A stretch of DNA of 53,642 nucleotides from NCBI GenBank assembly GCA_051453625.1, contig JBOZIK010000001.1:45999428-46053069 (forward strand), written 5' to 3'. Under the pieces are notes generated by a model. It was given only the letters and a program-made list of their open reading frames with translations. It did no database searches and was not told the DNA's origin. The translations under genes were made by a program, and so were the position numbers. How positions within the stretch are numbered: position 1 is the stretch's first letter; the number at the start of each line of letters is the position of its first letter. Source of the DNA: Welwitschia mirabilis (Eukaryota > Gnetophyta > Gnetopsida > Welwitschiales). Of the stretch, positions 47,063 to 53,642 are shown piece by piece.

Positions 47063-47080
47063 TCCTTGGTAACGACACCA
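47063..47080 (-). promoter_or_regulatory. tRNA-Asp primer binding site of the nested element
   Basis: TCCTTGGTAACGACACCA matches the tRNA-Asp 3' end TCCCCGGCAACGGCGCCA at 13 of 18 positions. All five differences are C-to-T or G-to-A. It lies three bases (AAA) from the LTR start at 47084. Confidence 0.85.
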
Positions 47081-47083
47081 AAA

Positions 47084-48346
47084 TGTTGTGGTGTATATTT
47101 TTGCAATCATTTATGTCTCACTAAATCTTATTAATTTTTATATATATATATATATATATGTTGTAAAATATAACACACTAGTATAGATGAAAGTGACCTA
47201 AATGTCATAAACCCATTGAAAGCATGTGAGAGAAGATAGAGAATTGATTTCCAAAGAAATATGGTATCCTAACTTAAGAATCAATGTAAGGAAATAAATA
47301 TGAAAGGTGATGCAAATGCAGCTAAACCTAAATAAACACTTGTCTAAGTACTAAGTTGACATGTTAAAAAGATTAGCCCTGTATAACCTAGACTAGTTAG
47401 GAAAATTATCACTGACTAAGATCAACTTAGGCTATCAAATGAGTTAAATAAATGTAATGTAGAAATGATTTTAAACTACTTTCATCAATCTTAATAAAGG
47501 TTGCCCTTGAAACCTATATCATTAATGAACCCATTATCAAATTAAGAATAACATAAACCATAAGGAAAATATAACAGAATTAAATGAATAAAAGAAAATA
47601 GAGTTTATATTAATAATAAAACCAGCATTGAGGTTACAAAATAGCTACACATCCATGGAGGTTGCATAACCCAAAACCCAGAAAGACGTCTCTTTGTAAC
47701 TCACAAGATGGNNNNNNNNNNATGGACCTCTCACATCTCGGTTTCGTATCACGAGAATATCTAGTGCTAATAAAGATGGATAGGAGAGTTGAAAAGGGGT
47801 ATTATTTATAGGTTGAAGAAAGCGAAACCGTCACTCAAAATGCACTTGAAAAACACACTCAAATTAGAGAAAGAAATGGATGAAAATCTGCTTGTTATTT
47901 TAGCTGTCATTTTAACTGTCATGGGGATGACCAAAGGGATAATGGTTCATACATTATGATTTGTCTTCCTTTATGTCATGGAAACGACATGGAGGATGAC
48001 ACCCTTAAAAAAGAGGCTTTCAATGGTTCTAGCTCTAGTTAAGTCAGCATCCTATTTTGGCATGTGTGGGGCTATCATCCTATCTATTATGGAGATGACA
48101 GTGGAGATGATAGTTATCCTTATCTTTCCAACTTAAAATAAATTGGTTGTAGCATTATTGATCTTCTTCCAAAGCAGTGAGCATCAGAAAGTGCTTAAAA
48201 TGCCTCTGAATATGCTAAGAATTATGTGTTTATGTGATCATCCATAAATTCTCCATAATCCTTATAATTGCATCTAAACCTATATAAACATTTTGCAAAA
48301 TAGCTCATAACACCCTATCAAATACATACAATTTGGTAGCATATCA
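47084..48346 (-). mobile_element. 5' LTR of the nested gypsy element (subfamily B)
   Basis: Runs from TGTTGTGGTGTATATTTTTG to GGTAGCATATCA, 1,263 bases, collinear with the left LTR. It contains a (TA)n run at 47139-47159 and a 10-N gap at 47712-47721. The outer ends are shared with the subfamily A LTRs at 4389 and 7902, showing a common family with a diverged middle. Confidence 0.9.
47712..47721. other. Assembly gap, 10 N
   Basis: Short N-run in the 5' LTR. Flanks GATGG and ATGGA are nearly the same, so little or nothing may be missing compared with 41050-41110. Confidence 0.9.
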
Positions 48347-48351
48347 GTGTT
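48347..48351. repeat. Target-site duplication GTGTT, right copy
   Basis: GTGTT immediately after the LTR end CA at 48346; identical to 40399-40403. Confidence 0.8.
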
Positions 48352-48619
48352 TAATTCTTATTAGGGCTTCTACATCATTAAGAGAAATAACAAAGAAAGT
48401 ATGATGAATAGAAGAATGGATTACCTAAGGGTTATCTTTATTTATTATTATAGTCTTGTAGAACTTTAAAACTACCTTTTAAAAGTAATAAGTATTATTT
48501 TCCTTTAACAAATAGTTCCAATTCATTGCTTCAATTTTATCAAGATAGAAGGGTGCAAATAAAGTATGAAAAGAGGTAAAAATTCCTTCCTCCAAACATG
48601 CTCCAGCTGTTCCACTCAT
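48347..48619 (-). pseudogene. Right half of the retroelement-split ORF
   Basis: From an ATG at 48619-48617 the minus strand reads MSGTAGACLEEGIFTSFHT, LFAPFYLDKIEAMNWNYLL, VVLKFYKTI, SSIHHTFFVISLNDVEALIR, and runs into the target duplication at 48347. Two in-frame stops occur (TAA, TAG). Just before the ATG the strand carries a pyrimidine-rich stretch ending TTATTTAG, which looks like a splice acceptor, so it may have been an internal exon. The reading resumes in frame at 40398. Family not recognised. Confidence 0.45.
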
Positions 48620-48624
48620 AATGG

Positions 48625-49970
48625 CCTAAATAACAAAATAAAAGAAAGAAAAAGAAATGAAAATGGAAGAGAGATAAAGGGAAGTTAAGGAAGTAAAAGA
48701 TGAATTAGAAAGAAAAAATTAATTTATATTTAACAATAGGCTTATCTATTCATAAAGAAATAAGAGGATGCTAAAATAAAGTCACAATAAGAAGTTTAAT
48801 ACACTAAGAAAAAGATAATCAATAATGTTAATGAAGGTAAAAAGTAATAGCAGTAGAGTGTGAATACATGGATTAAATGAAGAAGAGGATGATTGTAGCA
48901 GCATAAGAGTCACAAAAAATGTAAGTACTTGATGCAGGTGGGTTAAAAATCATGGGTTTATATAGAAAGTGGGTAAATTTAAACTGTTAGATAACTATAT
49001 TTCATCAATGATTTAGATCAACTTCACCTTATATTTAGACATGGATGGATGAGTTAAATCATAGAAAATGTGATGTGCTTCTTGGTGTGATTTGTTATAA
49101 AAGGAAAAACAAAGGAATATGCTTGATATGGATGATGAAAATGAGTGTTATATAGATGAAATGGATGAATGAAATGGTAAACCCTACTATACATCTTATG
49201 AATAAATAAGACATGATATATGCAAGATAATATTCTTATTTATTTACATAATTTTTGATGGATCCTTTACCAAAACAAAGAAAAGTATTAAATAGTTGAT
49301 TATTAGAAATTTACAAGTAACTAAAGAATCTCAGGTATAATTTGATAGAAAAAGCAAACAAAATATATCTCAAATTCTATCTTAATTTTATTCCATTTCC
49401 CTTACTCTTTCATGGACATCCAAGTTTCAAGTATTTGATCATATTAAGCATTCAATGTTATGATACTTATTTCTAATACATTTAATGTGTTGTATAAGGA
49501 GGATTTAATGCTAATTCCCAGTGAGTATTTATAACCCTAATATAAATAAATGTATCATAAATAGATTATTAGAGATAAAGTTTTAATAGATCTCCATATT
49601 CCTAATTTAATTAACTAAACCAAATAGAAATGATCATAAAAATATGCTAAAAGAGCTTCATGATTTTTCTTAATTTGATTTACTCTTATTATTATTTTCT
49701 TTTCATATTAATAGTGCATGAAATGAGGGCATTAGATTATTAACCTAATAGAAAAATGACCTCTCCCATGAATACTTTAAACAAAAAACACCACGAAAGA
49801 AGAAAACTTACATTTTTCCTTGGTTCTAAATTAGATATCTCTAAATGCATGTAAGTCTTAATAAAAAACTAAAAAATTCAAAGGACTAGCTAATGAACAA
49901 GTAAAAACCTATAAAATCTCAACTAAGCCATGAAAAGATAATAGATCTCTTTATTCACGGATTAAGGAAG
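48625..49970. other. AT-rich spacer, no gene seen
   Basis: Purine-rich around 48640-48720 on the plus strand. No recognisable coding motif on either strand. Confidence 0.4.
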
Positions 49971-49979
49971 AGACCATTA

Positions 49980-50760
49980 ATCAGAATCTATGAGTCTCAT
50001 GAACTCATAAGATGATGGAAGAGGTAGATGAAATGTAGGTAATGAAGGATTACATGAAGGTGATTTAGATGAGTAAAAATGACTAAAGTGTGAAAAAGAT
50101 GAATAATTATGGCTAGGAGTTTTTATAAAAGAAGCATCCTTAAACATATTTTGGCTTTCCCTAGCTTAATCTAAATATCCTAAAGCTAGAGTAGGTAAGT
50201 TCAATTTAAAATCATTTGATAAAATCAAGTTAGGTTCATAAGAAGGTGTTCACTCATCAATAATAAGGACAAATTTAAAGTATTAGAATTTTCACACTCA
50301 AAAGGATAAAATGGGTAATCAAGTAAAAAATGAGGCCTAGAAATGTTCTCATGACAATATTCCACACATGTGTTAAAAAACTCAAAGATGGTATGGGGAG
50401 AAATACTCATTAGGTTAAAACATTCTAGGTAATAAGAGGACCATTTTATTTCTTTCTCTTGCTTAATTAATAATTCTTATAAAATATTTTTTCTAGATGA
50501 AGACATGAATAATTAGAAATCAAACAATGAGAGTGGTTATCATTAAAAATATATCTTAAATCCTTAAGAGGTAAGTCTATATGAAAAAAAAGGATCATTT
50601 TTAAGATTAACATATGAATCACAATCAAATGAAGATAGAGAAAGAGGGAAAATGTTTGTCTCGTAGGAAGGAGAATCAAGATCATTGAGGCTCTTAATAA
50701 ACTTAACTCCTCCTAAATTATTAAGTTGCTTTATTGTATTAAAGATATAACTTAGTAGTT
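49980..50760 (-). pseudogene. Spacer ORF downstream of the gypsy protease, decayed
   Basis: Minus-strand coding-like pieces follow the protease: KFIKSLNDLDSPSYETNIFP (about 50690), SLSSFDCDSYVNLKNDPFF (about 50610), and further on LNLPTLALGYLD, KTPSHNYSSFSHFSHFYSS and LPSSYEFMRL (50200-49985). The SLSS.D..S.VNLKNDPFF piece resembles STLSCNLKNDNLSSFIPFGH at 44520, suggesting the two gypsy copies share this spacer. Reverse transcriptase, expected next, is not seen. The open frames 50225-50410 and 50467-50685 lie partly in other frames. Confidence 0.45.
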
Positions 50761-50779
50761 ATATTATCAAATTAAATAT

Positions 50780-51150
50780 TCAGAAGATCATTTATACAAT
50801 TGATTAGAGCATTAGAAGTAGTAAGAAAAGGCCTCCTCAAGATGACAGAAATGATATAACTTCTAATTTTTTTCCATCTCCAAAACTATAAAATCCATAA
50901 GAAAGAAATAATTTTTTACTTGAAAAATCATATCCTCTACTATGCCTAAAGCACTTTCAAATAGTTATCAGCTAATTGTAATTAAAGTTTGATACTTTTA
51001 AGATTATTTAAATCAAATTTTTTCAAGACCCTACAGGGTAAAAGATTAATACTACCTTTAAGATCTAATAAGAATTATTAAAAGCTTGCATTTCCAATAG
51101 TAATGGCTATGGTGGAGCATCCTGGATTTTTGTATTTTGGGGATATTTAG
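50780..51150 (-). pseudogene. Athila/Tat gypsy aspartic protease, degenerate
   Basis: The minus strand reads ISPKYKNPGCSTIAITIGN, then LLDLKGSINLLPCRVLKKFD, LKSIKL.LQLADNYLKV, and in shifted frames a FFLMDFIVLEME block and an ILRRPFLTTSNALIN block. This is the plant retroviral-type protease pattern PKLKDPGSFTI...IG, LLDLGASINLMP...., ..LQLADRS...P.G, DF.VLD......P.ILGRPFL.T....ID. The catalytic Asp of DLGAS survives in DLKGS, but the ILGRPFL glycine is Arg. Gag would lie to the right, where LTR-like DNA now begins. Confidence 0.8.
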
Positions 51151-51159
51151 TTTTGAATG

Positions 51160-52030
51160 ATGACACTAATTTGTTAAGTGTTTACATGTAAAATTGACAT
51201 TATAAGCAAGTATAATTAATTAATTTAGCATAAAGATAAATATTAAGCTCATGATTTTATCACAAATTAATGTTTTCTATCCTTTCTATTACTTTTACAT
51301 GAAATTATAGGCTTCCCTTAACATGAGAAGGTATATTATGGCCTTTGGAAAAACTATGCACAAACTAATCAAATTCTAGTACCAAATGTCAGGCTTCGGC
51401 AGCCAAAACTATTGATGCCATCATATTTTTTTGGAAAGCTACTATAAAACTCAAATTTCTAAATCTATTTTGGAAAATAATCAACATCACACATGTGGAC
51501 TAAGTTATAATTAATCCTAAATAAATATTCAAACTTAATGATACATGGTGGAAGTATAAAACAACATGTCCCAGTGATATGTACTGACAATAAGGATGAT
51601 CACCTTGAAGAAACATAACATGGCATTTGTTGGTATAATCATTATAAGTTAAAAGATACATCATCATCATCTTCTTTACATTAGTAGATAAAGTAATCCT
51701 CTTTATGGCTACATGCCAAATATTTATAACTTCCTCCTTATGTAACTACCCTTAAGTAATCCCACTTATGTAATTGTCACCTGATGTAATCATAACTTAA
51801 ACTCCAAGTCTTATATCGTCTATAAAAGAGTCTTGAATACCCATTGTAAATATCGTTTCATTGGAATGTGGAGAATACATAAAGGGATGAAATGATCTAA
51901 GGCTAGTTGAGGAGTATTTCTTTTTTACCCTTCTCCAATGATGTAATACATATTTATTTCAAATTTTAATAAAGAATTGCTTTGAACCCTTTAATTGTCA
52001 TTGCACATTTCAATTGGCACTAGCAATATG
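51160..52030 (+). mobile_element. LTR-like segment with TATA box and poly(A) signal
   Basis: TATAAAAG at 51821-51828 is followed 140 bases later by AATAAA at 51968-51973, the usual TATA and R-region layout of a plus-strand LTR. The preceding text, with GAATGATGACACTAATTTGT and AGTGTTTACATG, resembles the U3 start of plant copia LTRs. It abuts the decayed protease at its left. No matching target duplication or primer site was found, so ends are approximate and it may be a solo LTR. Confidence 0.4.
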
Positions 52031-52411
52031 TAGGTAGGACTAGCTTTTTAGTAGGTTTCATTATTTCATTTTTATTGCACAGAAATAGGTATTAGTAATT
52101 TTTAGATAAAGCTTACTTAATTATCAAGTTCTTTTAAACTATGTGAGTTATTTGAGGTTACTTTTATAGTTCCTATTATTTGAGGAATCTTATGCACTGC
52201 ATATCAATTTTTTTATGCTTATAAAAGGCTATGAAGTATCAATAGAACTAGATAATTACTAACACTCAAGTGTTAGATGAGATTATGCCTCCATTTTTAA
52301 TGAATTAATAATTTAGTTTATATTTTAGGTTATAAGAATCAATGGAGAAAAAGTGGAAAATTGGGCATATTGATTAGACCCTTATTAGGATCGATTGATA
52401 CCCTAAAGAAA

Positions 52412-52437
52412 GGGGGGAAGGGGAGGGGGGCGGAGGG
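52412..52437 (+). promoter_or_regulatory. Polypurine tract, G-quadruplex-like, before a copia-type LTR
   Basis: Four runs of three or more G (52412-52417, 52420-52423, 52425-52430, 52435-52437) separated by one to five bases, directly before TGTGAATAGGG. The arrangement CCTAAAGA..GGGGG..TGAATAGGG is a widespread plant PPT-LTR junction. Confidence 0.6.
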
Positions 52438-53276
52438 TGTGAATAGGGTGAATTATTAAAAAAACTAATTAATTTTAGGAAGCTAAAAACTAAAATTTTC
52501 TTAAGAAAATAAATAAAAAATAATTAAAATAAGAACACAATAAAATGAAATTGAACAAGCATAAAGAGTGCACCATAGATTTATAGTGGCTCAGCAATCC
52601 TCAACTACTCCATTCATAAAGGTTGCTAATGTGCTCTCAACCTTTTGGTTCCCTTAAAACACCTTTCTATAGGGTACCTTATAATACCCTTCACTAAGGG
52701 TTCCTTTACAATACCTTTCTCAAAGATTAGATTACTCAACTATGGAGCATTCACTAGGATTTAATTCAATTAATTGTTCTAATGGATTGCATGCCTTTTA
52801 TGCATAATGCATCAGCTTTGTAGTACAATGAACTCTCTAAGAGATGATACAAGTTAGGAGTAGAGATAGAAAGGGATAAAGTTTTCTATTTAGAAAATTA
52901 TATCACAAATTTACGGTTGATTTTGAATTAGGCATAGCGCCTTTTATAGACTCTCTTGTAAAACTAGCTATTTAAACCTTAACAAAAGTGCAATGCATTA
53001 TTGTTAACAATGCTAGGAGTTTTCTTAGCCATTCCCTTTTTGAACATCATGCTTACATAGTTTGAATTGTTAGCTTTTGCTCCAACATTCACCTAGTTAG
53101 ACATCCCCTTCAAATAATCCAAATGTCCCTCTTTTTACTGTGAGAAACTGAGTGTAACCTAGACATTTTAGTTTTATAGGTTAGACATCGCTATACATTT
53201 TGACTGAACTTTTCCCTAGATGTCCCAGTTTAATAGGGTGGATGTTTTCATATATTGAATTTACAGGATCATGAAA
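52438..53276 (+). mobile_element. Copia-type LTR segment, copy 1
   Basis: Starts TGTGAATAGGGTGAATT after the polypurine tract and contains ATTTATAGTGGCTCAGCAAT (52579), equivalent to the ATTTATAGTGGTTTGG motif of copy 2 at 53407 and common in such elements. At 53100-53265, AGACATC and AGATGTC motifs recur. Copy 2 begins about 850 bases later, so these may be two LTRs of a rearranged or tandem insertion. Confidence 0.5.
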
Positions 53277-53642
53277 CCTAGAGGGGTATGAATAGGACTT
53301 CTAAAAAAAAATTTAAATAATTATTACTACCAAAAGAAATTATGCATAAAAAGATATAACAAAATAAAATCAAAAAGTAGAATCAAAATAAATGCATAAG
53401 ACAAGATTTATAGTGGTTTGGGAAACATCCTATTCCACTCTTAGAAGATAGTCAATAACCAAGACTATTCCAAATCTTTGTTTCATCACTATGCACTAGG
53501 TTTTCAAGGCTAACCTTCAACCTTACAAAGTGGACTTTTTAATGCTAAGACTTAACCTTCGTAAACAAACTTTTGCAAGCTAAGTCTCAACCTCTTCAAA
53601 TGGACTTTTATAGTCTAAGTATCTACATTTATAAAATGCACA
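53277..53642 (+). mobile_element. Copia-type LTR segment, copy 2, cut by the window end
   Basis: ACCTAGAGGGG followed by TATGAATAGGACTT repeats the junction at 52400-52450 in decayed form, and ATTTATAGTGGTTTGGGAAA at 53407 repeats the inner motif. Extends past the window. Confidence 0.5.

Larger units (their letters stand above)
40404..48346 (-). mobile_element. Structurally complete Athila/Tat-type gypsy element, pol deleted, nested
   Basis: This 7.9-kb unit is bounded by two LTRs of about 1.26 kb in the same orientation, both ending in CA and starting in TG, and by the 5-base duplication GTGTT. A tRNA-Asp primer site (47063-47080) lies three bases inside the right LTR and a polypurine tract (41660-41670) abuts the left LTR, so transcription ran right to left. 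The 5.4-kb interior holds acidic gag-like text and an integrase C-terminus, but I find no protease, reverse transcriptase or RNase H, so it is an internally deleted, non-autonomous copy. It lies inside the older ORF at 39800/48619. Confidence 0.9.

Overview
The window is plant nuclear DNA from a large, repeat-bloated genome. The evidence is one spliced SWEET sugar-transporter gene with plant exon structure, surrounded by tens of kilobases of very AT-rich remains of plant LTR retrotransposons (Ty3/gypsy of Athila/Tat type, Ty1/copia) and LINEs. A gymnosperm or other large-genome seed plant would fit, but the sequence does not fix the species. Eight N-runs show a scaffolded draft assembly.

Layout. 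1-9155: minus-strand gypsy debris (reverse transcriptase 1990-2400, gag 3600-4100), a truncated Athila-type LTR (4389-5116) fused to a copia gag start (5116-5340), then gag, tRNA-Asp primer site and LTR of an Athila/Tat-type element (about 5850-9155). 10230-13520: two degenerate LINE 3' halves on the plus strand. 13690-16320: a GC-richer gene island with the promoter region, a six-exon SWEET gene (14825-16158, 244 residues, intact) and its poly(A) signal. 16900-22170: minus-strand decayed coding regions, one LINE-ORF1-like and one long coiled-coil-like and unrecognised. 24560-30300: a minus-strand Ty1/copia element with LTR, polypurine tract, RNase H, reverse transcriptase (YVDD kept) and integrase remnants. 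30500-39330: mostly eroded DNA with a tRNA-iMet-like primer site and one unrecognised decayed ORF. 40404-48346: a structurally complete minus-strand gypsy element with two LTRs, primer site, polypurine tract and a GTGTT target duplication, missing most of pol. It is nested in an older decayed ORF that resumes on both sides. 48350-53642: Athila-type protease, spacer ORF and copia-like LTR pieces.

Only the SWEET gene looks functional. It should encode a seven-helix monosaccharide uniporter of clade I (SWEET1/2/3-like). Everything else is a graveyard in which most changes read as C-to-T or G-to-A, as expected from cytosine-methylation decay.
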